A stretch of DNA of 64,000 nt. Source: Chryseosolibacter sp964532595. Lineage in GTDB: Bacteria > Bacteroidota > Bacteroidia > Cytophagales > Cyclobacteriaceae. The position numbers and the translations under genes are program-made. The notes beneath the pieces were generated by a model. The model had not been told where the DNA came from. It made no database searches and saw nothing but the letters and a program-made list of their open reading frames with translations. The DNA lies in contig CAZHIQ010000002.1 in the NCBI GenBank assembly GCA_964532595.1, positions 227,550 to 291,549 of the forward strand, read 5' to 3'. Of the stretch, positions 35,409 to 43,849 are shown piece by piece (positions within the stretch are counted from its first letter, which is position 1; every line of letters begins with the position of its first letter).

Positions 35409-35864
35409 TTAGCTGGCGCCTTCGAGGATTTGTGCGGTGTGGTCGGCTGTTTTGACTTTGTCAATGATGTTTTCGATAACTCCTTCCTTATTGATCACAA
35501 AAGTAACCCGGGCGGTACCCATATACTTGCGGCCGTACATCGATTTTTCAACCCAGGTTCCGTAGAGATCATGGACCTGCTTGTCGGGGTCTGAAAGAAG
35601 CCGGAAAGGAAGGTTTTCTTTTTCAATGAATCGCTGATGACGTTTTTCGCTGTCTGTACTGATTCCCAGAACCTCAAAGCCCCGGCGCTTCAAGGCTGTG
35701 TAGTTGTCGCGAAGGTTGCATGCCTGCGCGGTACATCCCGGTGTCATGTCCTTCGGATAGAAGTATAGTACGACCTTTTTTCCGCGGAATTGAGAAAGAG
35801 TAACGGGCTGACCGTCCTGGTCCGTTGTCGTGAAATCGGGTGCCTTGTCGCCAATCTTGAGCAT
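35409..35864 (-). CDS. bcp: Thioredoxin-dependent peroxiredoxin, BCP/PrxQ type
   Basis: Reduces hydroperoxides, cytoplasmic. 151 aa. Seen: GDKAPDFTTTDQDGQPVTLS, the active-site TPGCTAQACNLRD with peroxidatic C44 and resolving C49 (the five-residue spacing of PrxQ), and the C-terminal GVIENIIDKVKTADH. Followed 3 bases upstream of the M23 gene's stop on the same strand, so it is probably cotranscribed after the M23 gene. Confidence 0.96.
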   Translation of the reverse strand: MLKIGDKAPDFTTTDQDGQPVTLSQFRGKKVVLYFYPKDMTPGCTAQACNLRDNYTALKRRGFEVLGISTDSEKRHQRFIEKENLPFRLLSDPDKQVHDLYGTWVEKSMYGRKYMGTARVTFVINKEGVIENIIDKVKTADHTAQILEGAS

Positions 35865-35867
35865 CGC

Positions 35868-37811
35868 CTACTGAATGGTTTTGTTATAAGTTGATCGGTT
35901 TCCTGCATTATCTGTAACAACGAGTGTGAACTCGCCCTTCAGCAACGTATTCTTGTCCAGACGCTCAGACCAAAGCGATTGTGTTTTTGGATCGTGATAC
36001 ATCAGTAGCCACTGGCCGTTGATTGTCGCCCGGAAGCTGGAGATCCCAGACATTTTGTCGTCAATCTTGAAACGCGCCACGTGGTCGTTGACGACAACGG
36101 GCTGTATGATGGGCGGCGTGGTATCTTCTAGAATTGTGAATTCTCCGAATTCGCGGGTAGCGAATCGAACAGCTCCGTTTTCCCATTTTCCTCCCACATA
36201 AGCCGGACCTTTTTCGCCGAGCAGGTAGACACCCAGAGAGGGCTTCCAGGTAATTTTTTGCGCAGGTCTGAAGGTCACCTGAATATTCTGGTTAAGAGGA
36301 ATAAGGGGAGATCCTATCCGGAATATCTCCCGATCATCGTCGGTTATCCGATGATCGGTCTGAAGGTACAATGTGTCGTAAAGCGAAGCCGCTGGAAATT
36401 GTATGTCGAGGCGGTCACTGTAAAAATCGTAACGGGTCCGCGATGGAACTGCCGCGGCAATGCCCGGTCGTATGGTGGCCGAACAAAACACTACAGAGTC
36501 GGGAATCTCTTTGCGCAAATCAATGAGGTACACGGCACCGTTCTTGTTGGCATAATCGGGTGTTATTATTCGCTGCCCAAGCCGTGTGTGGAGAATCGCC
36601 CTGTTGCTATCGGCCGGACAAGGCCGGGTGATAATTTTCAGAGTGTTCTCATGAATCTGAAATTCGGCCTCCGACCGGCGAGCCTCCATGAGAGGCACGG
36701 TGGGTGCAGGAGGAGACGGACGCAGGGCAAATGTCAGAGTGCTGGTGTTCCCGTAACTATCGGAAAGGTTTACTGTGACGTTTTTTTCATCTCCTTCGGT
36801 GATCCGGATTTTTCCATCGCCTGGTGATGCGTTGTAGAAGTGAAGATGGTTCCCGTCTTCCCGGAAGAGTTTGTAGAACCGATTGCCGTCATTTCGCATA
36901 GCCGGGAAATCGAGTACGGTAAGAATCTGGCGGCTGTGAGCCAGGTTGAGTTTGTCGATCGATTGATTGAAAACGAGCTGGCTGTCAACATAAAGTTGAA
37001 TGTAATTCACTCCGCCGTGAAATCGGCTACCGGGAGCGAGTCGGTCTTTGGCCAGCACCTCGACACCAATGTTCCCATGGGCCAGAACCGGGACATCAAA
37101 AACGTAATTGTTACCCACGCGTCGTGCGTGGAATTCGAATCGCCCGAACTGATCATTGATTCGCGAGTCCTTGTCGAGCGTGCGCAACGCAAGCTTTTCC
37201 ACAGCAGGGGGGAGTTCGTCCTTGATTTCGGGAAAATCTTCCACCAGCAGCGGATTCAGCGCAAAGTTGTTCTTGTCGCGAATGTCGAAATGAAGGTGAG
37301 GGCCGCCAGACGATCCCGAATTTCCCGAGAAGGCAATAGTATCGCCGCGCTTGACGGGGAACTGGTTGGGCTTGAAATAAAGGTTTACCTGCGAAGAACT
37401 CTTCCGATAATGCTCCTTCAATACGTAATCCGCCAGGTCACTCTTGAAGCGGTCGAGGTGCGCGTAAATCGTCGTATAGCCGTCCGGATGTGTAATATAG
37501 ATCACGTTACCATATCCGGTGGGCCCCACCGAGACGCGAGATATGTAGCCACTCTTCGATGCGAGGACGGGCAGGCCGATAACGTTGTTGGTGCGAATGT
37601 CGAGTCCGGTATGAAAGTGAGTGCTTCGCAGTTCGCCCATGGTGCCCGACAGCGAACCCGGAAGGCCGGGATTAATAGGGTAGAGAAAGCTTTCGCCGGC
37701 CGTAAATTTCTCGTCGGGCCTGCTGAACTGCGCCGACGAGAAAAAAGGATAAACCGCCGCTATTACGACGGCGATGAGTCTATTTAACTTGAAATTCGAG
37801 TAACTTTTCAT
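35868..37811 (-). CDS. M23-family peptidase, exported
   Basis: Predicted peptidoglycan-acting or cell-envelope zinc peptidase. 647 aa from the ATG at 37811, which gives a proper signal peptide (KSYSNFKLNRLIAVVIA..., cleavage after SSAQ). Seen: LytM domain at about 60-200 with all zinc/active motifs (HFHTGLD, H67 and D71; AHLDRF; HLHFD, H172 and H174), then a long beta-rich C-terminus of Ig/CnaB-like segments to the end (domains about 230-640). It overlaps the 3' end of the FAH gene by 32 bases. No LysM domain. Could also be a structural M23-type protein, but catalytic motifs are intact. Confidence 0.9.
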   Translation of the reverse strand: MKSYSNFKLNRLIAVVIAAVYPFFSSAQFSRPDEKFTAGESFLYPINPGLPGSLSGTMGELRSTHFHTGLDIRTNNVIGLPVLASKSGYISRVSVGPTGYGNVIYITHPDGYTTIYAHLDRFKSDLADYVLKEHYRKSSSQVNLYFKPNQFPVKRGDTIAFSGNSGSSGGPHLHFDIRDKNNFALNPLLVEDFPEIKDELPPAVEKLALRTLDKDSRINDQFGRFEFHARRVGNNYVFDVPVLAHGNIGVEVLAKDRLAPGSRFHGGVNYIQLYVDSQLVFNQSIDKLNLAHSRQILTVLDFPAMRNDGNRFYKLFREDGNHLHFYNASPGDGKIRITEGDEKNVTVNLSDSYGNTSTLTFALRPSPPAPTVPLMEARRSEAEFQIHENTLKIITRPCPADSNRAILHTRLGQRIITPDYANKNGAVYLIDLRKEIPDSVVFCSATIRPGIAAAVPSRTRYDFYSDRLDIQFPAASLYDTLYLQTDHRITDDDREIFRIGSPLIPLNQNIQVTFRPAQKITWKPSLGVYLLGEKGPAYVGGKWENGAVRFATREFGEFTILEDTTPPIIQPVVVNDHVARFKIDDKMSGISSFRATINGQWLLMYHDPKTQSLWSERLDKNTLLKGEFTLVVTDNAGNRSTYNKTIQ

Positions 37812-38394
37812 TTTCGATAAAGGCCGACAAGGTGTCACCGACTTGAACGGAGCCAACCCCGGATGGAGTTCCCGTGAAAATCAGATCGCCGGTGCGCAGT
37901 GTAAAAAATCTTGAGAGATACGAAATTATGTATTCAAAACTGAATATCATAAGACCCGTGTTGCCGCGCTGCCGAACGTCACCATTGATCGACAAACTGA
38001 AGTTTATGTCTTTCAGATCCGCAAATTCCGTCACCGGAAGGAATTTCTCGGAAATAGGTGCGGAGCCGTTGAAGCCCTTCGCGATATCCCAGGGAAGTCC
38101 TTTTTCCTTCGCTTTCTGTTGCAAGTCGCGTGCCGTAAAGTCGACCCCGATCCCGATTTGATCAAAATACTTCCCTGCGAACTTTTCCTGGATGTTCTTC
38201 CCTTCCTTGCACACACGAAGCACTAACTCTACCTCGTAGTGCACGTCTTTCGAGAAATCGGGGTAGTAAAAGGGGGCGTTTTTCCGAAGGACCGCGGTGT
38301 CGGGCTTGGTGAAGATGACCGGCTCATCGGGTCGTTCGTTGTTAAGTTCCTTGATGTGTTCGGCGTAGTTTCGACCAATAGCAAAAATTCTCAT
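37780..38394 (-). CDS. Fumarylacetoacetate hydrolase family protein
   Basis: 204 aa, compact FAH fold. Known relatives hydrolyse acylpyruvates or decarboxylate oxaloacetate; the exact reaction here cannot be told. Seen: IGRNYAEHIKELNNERPDEPVIFTKP, FSKDVHYEVELVLRV (metal-ligand Glu), GVDFTARDLQQKAKEKGLPW and GDLIFTGTPSGVG, i.e. the metal-binding acidic triad and the C-terminal GTPSG loop are present. Cytosolic. Its stop lies inside the N-terminal coding region of the downstream M23 gene, so they are transcribed together. Confidence 0.9.
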   Translation of the reverse strand: MRIFAIGRNYAEHIKELNNERPDEPVIFTKPDTAVLRKNAPFYYPDFSKDVHYEVELVLRVCKEGKNIQEKFAGKYFDQIGIGVDFTARDLQQKAKEKGLPWDIAKGFNGSAPISEKFLPVTEFADLKDINFSLSINGDVRQRGNTGLMIFSFEYIISYLSRFFTLRTGDLIFTGTPSGVGSVQVGDTLSAFIENEKLLEFQVK

Positions 38395-38441
38395 TCGGTT
38401 TTATTATTTTCTGGCATAAATCTAGTGAAACACAACCGTGT

Positions 38442-38449
38442 TATATTTG
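38442..38449 (+). promoter_or_regulatory. -7 promoter box TATATTTG of the M48 lipoprotein gene
   Basis: Exact TAnnTTTG. It supports the ATG at 38476 (26 bases downstream) over the in-frame ATG at 38458 (8 bases downstream). Confidence 0.65.
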
Positions 38450-38475
38450 AAACTTGAATGAAATACTACATCAAT

Positions 38476-39270
38476 ATGAAGCGCATTCTTCTCCTTACGG
38501 CTCTGGCTGTCACCCTTTACGCATGTGCCAAAGTCGCGGTAACCGGCCGCCAGCAGCTTAGCCTGGTTTCCAACGCCGAAATTCTCCCCCTTGCCCAGCT
38601 GCAGTATGACTCCGTCGTCAGGCACGCCAAACTTTCGACCAACACGGAGCAGGCGACCATGGTAAAGAATGTCGGCGCGCGTATTCAGCGGGCGGTGGAG
38701 CAATATATGGCTGAGCAGAATGCCTCCGCTGAGTTACAGGGATTTGACTGGGAATTCAATCTTATCGATGATCCCGATATGGTTAACGCCTGGTGTATGC
38801 CCGGTGGGAAAGTTGCCTTCTATACCGGGATTATGCCGATTTGCCAGGATGAAGCCGGCGTAGCCGTGGTAATGGGCCACGAGATTGCTCATGCCATTGC
38901 CAATCACGCCCGCGAGCGGATGAGTCAGGGAATGATTGCCAATGGTCTCCTGGGAACGCTGGGAGCAGCGCTGGGACAAAATGCCTCCCTGACCAAACAG
39001 CTGTTTTTTCAGGCGGTTGGGGTAGGAGCCCAGGTCGGTATGCTGAAGTTTTCCCGTCAGCATGAATCGGAGGCCGACCGGATAGGTCTCATCTTTATGG
39101 CCATGGCGGGCTATGATCCGAATGAAGCCCCGCGCTTCTGGGAACGTATGCAGGCTCAGGGAGGAGGAGCAGAACCCCCGGAATGGCTGTCGACCCACCC
39201 GTCGCACGGTACCCGAATCAAGGATCTTCAAGAAGCAATCCCGGATGCGATGAAGTATTACCGGAGGTAA
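38476..39270 (+). CDS. M48-family metallopeptidase, lipoprotein
   Basis: 264 aa. Envelope zinc peptidase of the LoiP/Oma1/YcaL type. Seen: lipobox LYAC (C17) after a short hydrophobic signal, the zinc motif VVMGHEIAHAIANHA (H135, E136, H139), the third ligand in RQHESEADRIGL, and a C-terminal LSTHPSHGTRIKDLQ. Start explained by the promoter box. Known relatives assist outer-membrane quality control; the target here is unknown. Followed by the scaffold gap 28 bases later. Confidence 0.94.
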   Translation: MKRILLLTALAVTLYACAKVAVTGRQQLSLVSNAEILPLAQLQYDSVVRHAKLSTNTEQATMVKNVGARIQRAVEQYMAEQNASAELQGFDWEFNLIDDPDMVNAWCMPGGKVAFYTGIMPICQDEAGVAVVMGHEIAHAIANHARERMSQGMIANGLLGTLGAALGQNASLTKQLFFQAVGVGAQVGMLKFSRQHESEADRIGLIFMAMAGYDPNEAPRFWERMQAQGGGAEPPEWLSTHPSHGTRIKDLQEAIPDAMKYYRR

Positions 39271-39285
39271 GAGGGAGGCACAAGG

Positions 39286-39411
39286 TCAAGGTACGAGGNN
39301 NNNNNNNNNNNNNNNNNNNNNNNNNNNNNNNNNNNNNNNNNNNNNNNNNNNNNNNNNNNNNNNNNNNNNNNNNNNNNNNNNNNNNNNNNNNNNNNNNNGA
39401 GGTACGAGGTA
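39286..39411 (+). repeat. GTACGAG-type short repeat flanking the scaffold gap
   Basis: The gap is bordered by AAGGTCAAGGTACGAGG on the left and GAGGTACGAGGTAGCGAG on the right. AGGTACGAGG occurs on both sides, consistent with an unresolved tandem array between the convergent M48 and exonuclease genes. Confidence 0.55.
39299..39398. other. Scaffold gap (100 N)
   Basis: Exactly 100 N, the conventional filler for unknown length. No coding sequence is visibly interrupted: the M48 gene stops at 39270 and the exonuclease stops at 39429. Real gap size and content are unknown. Confidence 0.98.
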
Positions 39412-39428
39412 GCGAGTACTTCGTCGTC

Positions 39429-40235
39429 TCATCGCTTTCCAAAGCCGCGGAGTTTTATCTCCGTAAGTTTTCGTTTGGTATCCTGGGGGAAGTCTCCATT
39501 CATCATCCAATCGTAATAGGCGGGTTCCTGGCGCAAGACGTCGACGACACGCTTATTCTTGTGTTTGCCGAAGTTGAAGATTTCTTCGCCTTTGTCGTTG
39601 CGAATCATGCGACCTGCGAGGTCGACCATGTCGGAGGCGACAAGGTTTCCGAGAACTTCCATGTCGTTCCGAATCTCGCCAATCTTGCGTCCGGTTGTAT
39701 CGATGACGGGCTGGCCGTCATAACGTTCGAGTTGGGCTATCAGGACTTGCATCGCCGCTTCCGTGTCAGCCTCGGCGGTGTGCGAATCTTCCAGTTCTTT
39801 TTCGATATAAAAGCGGTACGCGGCTTTCAGCGTACGCTTTTCCATCAAATGAAAAATTTTCTGTGAATCGATAATCCGCTTGCGTTGGTAGTCGAAATCA
39901 ACCCCTGCTCGGAGAAATTCTTCCACCAGCATTGGGACGTCCATTTTGAGGATACTGAAACCCGATAGGTCGGCGCCTTCAAAGAATCGCGCATAGTCTT
40001 TTGCGACTTCTTTAAACGTAGGTTTGTCTTTTACATCTTCGTCATAGATGCCGTGAAAAACGGAACTCTCGGGAGGAATGGGAATAGTGGGGTTGATCCG
40101 GTCGACTTTTTTCAGAATCTCGCCGTTGGGCATAACCTTGATTACCGCAATTTCAATAATCCGGTCATGCGTTACATTCGTACCGGTTGACTCGATGTCG
40201 AAGAAGCATATAGGATTGCGCAGATGAAGTTTCAT
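39429..40235 (-). CDS. DnaQ-like 3'-5' exonuclease
   Basis: 268 aa DEDD-family exonuclease. Start ATG 40235 gives MKLHLRNPICFFDIESTG; an earlier in-frame ATG would lie inside mpl. Seen: FFDIESTG (DxE), HGIYDEDVKDKPTF, FSILKMDVPMLVEEF (second Asp), and HTAEADTEAAMQVL (the H...D of the DEDDh class). The C-terminal 80 residues (IFNFGKHKNKRVVDVLRQEP..YYDWMM) form a DUF3820-like module. Proofreading or repair is plausible; DNA polymerase partner not in window. Lies 20 bases after mpl on the same strand. Confidence 0.9.
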   Translation of the reverse strand: MKLHLRNPICFFDIESTGTNVTHDRIIEIAVIKVMPNGEILKKVDRINPTIPIPPESSVFHGIYDEDVKDKPTFKEVAKDYARFFEGADLSGFSILKMDVPMLVEEFLRAGVDFDYQRKRIIDSQKIFHLMEKRTLKAAYRFYIEKELEDSHTAEADTEAAMQVLIAQLERYDGQPVIDTTGRKIGEIRNDMEVLGNLVASDMVDLAGRMIRNDKGEEIFNFGKHKNKRVVDVLRQEPAYYDWMMNGDFPQDTKRKLTEIKLRGFGKR

Positions 40236-40254
40236 GATAAAGCTTTTAGTCCGG

Positions 40255-41628
40255 TCAGCCCGAGATTTTTCGGGCCAGGCCGGTGAGATCCAGGCCCCCA
40301 AAGGTACCGGAACTCATTAACAAAAGGTCTTGGTTGACCCAAGATAATCCTGTCAGGTATTGATGCAACGCGGCGGGGTCTTCGAATACCTGAAGCTTTG
40401 GATTGGCGAAGGCTTTGACGATGTCGTCGGCTGTGACGGGGTCGCTGTGCTTAGCTTTTGCCTTCGCCGGATCAAAAAATACCAGGGCGATGTCCGTATT
40501 CTTCAACGTGTCTTTGTATTGCGCGATGTACTTCTTGCTCAGGCTGCTATACGTGTGAAGTTCTACACAGGCAACAAGCTTTCTCTGAGGATGGACTTCG
40601 CGTACTGCTTTAACAGTCGCGGCCACTTTGGAAGGGGCGTGTGCGAAATCCTTGTAAACGGTAACGCCTTCTTTGGCGCCAATCTCTTCGAGACGTCCCG
40701 CCGCGCCTTCGAAGGTAGCGATTGCGGCGTAGAATTCCGGAAGAGTGATGCCGATCTTCTTGGAAACTTCCCGTGCGCCACTGATGTTTTGGAAGTTGTG
40801 GCTACCGAAGATTTTTACGGGATACTTTTCCTTGTTATACACCAGGTAGTGATTCCCGTTTTCATCAGTAGTGTGCGCATGCGTCTTATAGGCGACTGCG
40901 GTTACATCGGGGCGTTCTTTCTTCCCGATTATGGGAGCGAGGGCATCCTGATCACAATAGACCAGGGTTCCGCCTTTGGGAGTTTGATCTGCAAAAAGAT
41001 CAAACTGCCGTACATAGTCTTCTTCTGAAGAAAAGACGTTGGCGTGATCCCAGGCGATTCCGCTGATGAGGCCGATGTGATGTTGGTAGCGGAGGAATTT
41101 TGGAGTCGGATCTATTGCCGAAGAAAGATATTCGTCACCTTCGATAATAATGATAGGAGCGTCCGATAAACGGATGGTTGAATCGAGGCCACGAATGCGG
41201 GCACCTATGACGAAGTCAAACTTGCGGTTGCATTGTTTGAGTACATGGACGAGCATGGCGGTGATGGTTGTTTTGCCATGACTTCCTGCGATGACGACGC
41301 GCTGTTTGTCACGCGATTGTTCGTAGATGTACTCGGGGAAAGAATAGATTTTCAATCCCAGTTCTTGTGCCTTAAGCAATTCCGGATTGTCTTTACGGGC
41401 ATGCATGCCGAGCATGACAGCGTCCAGGTCGGCCGTTATACGGTCAGGGAACCAGCCTTCTTGTTCGGGCAGCAATCCGTGCTCCAGTAAAATACTGCGA
41501 GCCGGGTCATAGATTTCGTCGTCGGAGCCGGAAATCTGGTGGCCGGCTTGCTTGAGAGCTACTGCCAGATTGTGCATTACGCTTCCGGCGATGGCAATAA
41601 AGTGAATCCGCTGTTTTTCTTGGCCCAT
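40255..41628 (-). CDS. mpl: Mur ligase, Mpl-like (murein peptide ligase)
   Basis: 457 aa Mur-family ATP-dependent ligase. Known role: reattaches recycled L-Ala-gamma-D-Glu-meso-DAP to UDP-MurNAc. Seen: N-terminal nucleotide-binding domain (IHFIAIAGSVMHNLAVALK, GSDDEIYDPA), the P-loop GSHGKTT (115-121), the central EGDEYLSSAIDPTPKFLRY, and a C-terminal domain with DFAHAPSKVAATVKAVRE. MurC is the close alternative, but the N-terminal IAGSVMHNLA favours Mpl. First gene of the left-pointing block and divergent from dnaB. Confidence 0.93.
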   Translation of the reverse strand: MGQEKQRIHFIAIAGSVMHNLAVALKQAGHQISGSDDEIYDPARSILLEHGLLPEQEGWFPDRITADLDAVMLGMHARKDNPELLKAQELGLKIYSFPEYIYEQSRDKQRVVIAGSHGKTTITAMLVHVLKQCNRKFDFVIGARIRGLDSTIRLSDAPIIIIEGDEYLSSAIDPTPKFLRYQHHIGLISGIAWDHANVFSSEEDYVRQFDLFADQTPKGGTLVYCDQDALAPIIGKKERPDVTAVAYKTHAHTTDENGNHYLVYNKEKYPVKIFGSHNFQNISGAREVSKKIGITLPEFYAAIATFEGAAGRLEEIGAKEGVTVYKDFAHAPSKVAATVKAVREVHPQRKLVACVELHTYSSLSKKYIAQYKDTLKNTDIALVFFDPAKAKAKHSDPVTADDIVKAFANPKLQVFEDPAALHQYLTGLSWVNQDLLLMSSGTFGGLDLTGLARKISG

Positions 41629-41746
41629 ATCGGCGGTAAAAAATTCCGGCTAAAATAAGCCAAAAAGTTTGCGCTTGAAAGCGTTCACCGGTGCGGCATT
41701 CGTGTTTCGCGGATTTTACTGACACAAAGTGTCATCGGTGGCGCTT

Positions 41747-41794
41747 TTATTCACAAGTTATTCACAAGTAGTTAACACGTGGAATTGTGGACAA
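41747..41794 (+). promoter_or_regulatory. DnaA-box cluster upstream of dnaB
   Basis: Two perfect TTATTCACA boxes in direct repeat (41747-41755 and 41758-41766, 11-bp period as TTATTCACAAG twice) and an inverted TTGTCCACA at 41786-41794 (one mismatch). A perfect GACAC-AAA-GTGTC inverted repeat is at 41721-41733. The 229-base divergent intergenic region holds no gene. Either a DnaA-regulated dnaB promoter or part of a replication origin. Confidence 0.7.
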
Positions 41795-41812
41795 GTCGTA
41801 AAATCATTCGTG

Positions 41813-41820
41813 TATGTTTG
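41813..41820 (+). promoter_or_regulatory. -7 promoter box TATGTTTG of dnaB
   Basis: Exact TAnnTTTG, 37 bases before the ATG at 41858 and 18 bases after the DnaA-box cluster. Rules out the in-frame start at 41729, which would lie upstream of the promoter. Confidence 0.65.
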
Positions 41821-41857
41821 TCGTCCGAATAACAAGAACACGTACAACAACCACTGT

Positions 41858-43387
41858 ATGGAGCAAGGAAGATCTACGCCTCTGAGGTTAAGCGGTAAGT
41901 CGAACAAATTGGTTCCGAGAGATATCTCGGAAGGGTTGGGCAAGCTGCCACCTCAGGCGCGGGATCTCGAAGAAGCCGTGCTGGGAGCGTTAATGCTCGA
42001 AAAGAATGCTCTTAATGCGGTGGTGGAGTTTCTTAAGCCCGAACACTTCTATACTGACGCGCATAGGGAGATTTATCAGGCTATCATAGATCTGTTCAAA
42101 GATTCCGAGCCGGTCGACATGCGTACGGTGGTGAATCAGCTTCGCAAGAACGGGAAGCTGGAGCTGGTTGGAGGTGCCTATGCCATTGCCGATCTCACCG
42201 CGAAAGTCAGTTCCGCAGCCAACATCGAATATCACGCCCGCGTGATTATTGAGATGGCGATCAAGCGTGAGTTGATCCGGATCGCATCGCAGATGCAACA
42301 GGAGGCCTATGAAGACACTACCGATGTTTTCGAACTACTCGACAAGACCGAACAAGCGGTGTTCGAAATTTCGGATTCAAACCTGCGCAAGAACTATGAC
42401 AACATGCGCAACCTCATGGCCCTCGCCATCCAGGAACTTCAGGTATTGAAAGACCACAAAGACGGATTGACGGGCGTGCCCAGCGGGTTCACGGCTCTGG
42501 ACCGGATTACTTCCGGATGGCAGCGGTCCGACCTTGTTATCATCGCCGCCCGCCCGGGTATGGGTAAGACGGCGTTTGTGGTTTCAGCGCTGCGGAACGC
42601 AGCTGTCGATTTTAATATGCCGGTAGCGATCTTTTCGCTGGAGATGGCCAGTATCCAGTTGGTCAATCGTATGATTTCCGCGGAAGCTGAACTCGATAGC
42701 GAGAAGATCAAGAAAGGGAACCTCGCCGACCACGAGTGGGCGCAGCTCGTTCACAAGACGAGTCGTCTTTCTTCGGCACCTATTTATATAGATGATACTC
42801 CGGCGCTTTCTATCCTGGAGCTCCGGGCAAAGTGCCGTCGTCTCAAAGCCGAACACAATATTCAACTGGTGGTCATTGACTACCTGCAGCTGATGCGCGG
42901 CGACCAGGGAGGTAACCGGGAACAGGAAATTGCCTCAATTTCCCGGGCGCTAAAAGGTATTGCCAAGGAACTCAATGTTCCGGTACTTGCGCTCTCGCAG
43001 TTGAGTCGTGGTGTGGAAACCCGCGGTGGTGACAAGCGTCCCCAGCTTTCCGACCTTCGAGAATCCGGTTCAATCGAGCAGGATGCCGATATCGTAATGT
43101 TCCTCTACCGTCCCGAATACTACAAGATCACCGTAGACGAGGATGGAATGCCCACCCAGGGGGTAGGGGAGGTTATTGTAGCCAAGCACCGAAATGGGGG
43201 AACAGGCACCGCCAAACTGAAGTTTATCGGAAAGTTCACCAAGTTTGCCGACCTCGACGAACCCTCGTCATTCGACAACCCGTTCTCCGGAATGATTACC
43301 CGCGAGAGCAAACTCAATTCATTCAACCCGGATCAGCCGCCGGCGCCGCCAATGCCTCCGGCCGATGACGACGAAGCGCCGTTCTGA
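41858..43387 (+). CDS. dnaB: Replicative DNA helicase DnaB
   Basis: Hexameric 5'-3' helicase at the replication fork. 509 aa from ATG 41858; an earlier in-frame start would precede the promoter. Seen: N-terminal domain LPPQARDLEEAVLGALMLEKNAL, linker, then the RecA-like core with Walker A ARPGMGKT (231-238), IFSLEMASIQLVNRMIS (H1a/H2-like), Walker B VVIDYLQLM, SRALKGIAKELNVPVLALSQLSR and DLRESGSIEQDADIVMFLYR. No intein. C-terminus is Pro/Asp-rich. Divergent from mpl with DnaA boxes upstream. Confidence 0.97.
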   Translation: MEQGRSTPLRLSGKSNKLVPRDISEGLGKLPPQARDLEEAVLGALMLEKNALNAVVEFLKPEHFYTDAHREIYQAIIDLFKDSEPVDMRTVVNQLRKNGKLELVGGAYAIADLTAKVSSAANIEYHARVIIEMAIKRELIRIASQMQQEAYEDTTDVFELLDKTEQAVFEISDSNLRKNYDNMRNLMALAIQELQVLKDHKDGLTGVPSGFTALDRITSGWQRSDLVIIAARPGMGKTAFVVSALRNAAVDFNMPVAIFSLEMASIQLVNRMISAEAELDSEKIKKGNLADHEWAQLVHKTSRLSSAPIYIDDTPALSILELRAKCRRLKAEHNIQLVVIDYLQLMRGDQGGNREQEIASISRALKGIAKELNVPVLALSQLSRGVETRGGDKRPQLSDLRESGSIEQDADIVMFLYRPEYYKITVDEDGMPTQGVGEVIVAKHRNGGTGTAKLKFIGKFTKFADLDEPSSFDNPFSGMITRESKLNSFNPDQPPAPPMPPADDDEAPF

Positions 43388-43705
43388 TCACTCAAATAAG
43401 AGTTCATCGTAAACCGTTTGCAGTTCCCGAAGCGCTTTCGCTTCCTGTAAGCGGCGTGCCAGCGCTATCCCGTCTTCCAGAACGGTGATTGCTTTGTCCC
43501 TGTCGTCGAGTGCGATGTAGAGCTGCGCGGCGTGGTAGTAGGTCGGGAGGTAGTCGCGATGCGACGTCAACAATGCCTCAAAAAGTTCGCGCGATTTCCC
43601 CGGGTCGGTCTTCAGGTATTCCAGTGCAAGTGCATAGGCGTTAAAGGGATCATTGGGGTCTTCTTCATAAAATTTGAACAATTGCTTAAGGCGATCTGTT
43701 GGCAT
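43388..43705 (-). CDS. Small TPR-containing protein
   Basis: 105 aa. Seen: two to three tetratricopeptide-like helix pairs (DPFNAYALALEYLKTDPGKS, YLPTYYHAAQLYIALDDRDKA). No signal peptide. A protein-interaction module with no recognised partner. Its stop abuts the dnaB stop directly (bases 43387/43388), convergent; it is divergent from etfB across a 144-base region in which I see no gene. Confidence 0.82.
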   Translation of the reverse strand: MPTDRLKQLFKFYEEDPNDPFNAYALALEYLKTDPGKSRELFEALLTSHRDYLPTYYHAAQLYIALDDRDKAITVLEDGIALARRLQEAKALRELQTVYDELLFE

Positions 43706-43849
43706 AATAATTACATCTTAATTCGCGAACCCCGGTAAGAAAAGGGCGAACGCTAAATTTTTCCACCTTTCCGGGGTAGACTTTTAGATTTTTGTATCTT
43801 GAGGCCTGTTTCAATACAAAGCAGGCTGAACGCATTGATTTAGAACGAG

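Noticed and set aside
36840..37787. Long plus-strand open frame antisense to the M23 gene
   Set aside because: No recognisable domain and low-complexity Val/Glu-rich translation; the minus-strand M23 protein with signal peptide and catalytic motifs explains the region.
39183..39866. Open frame running through the N gap
   Set aside because: Exists only because N codons are read as open; flanks are the M48 3' end and exonuclease antisense.
41729..41857. Upstream in-frame start for dnaB
   Set aside because: Would lie before the TATGTTTG box and across DnaA boxes, and gives an N-terminus unlike DnaB.
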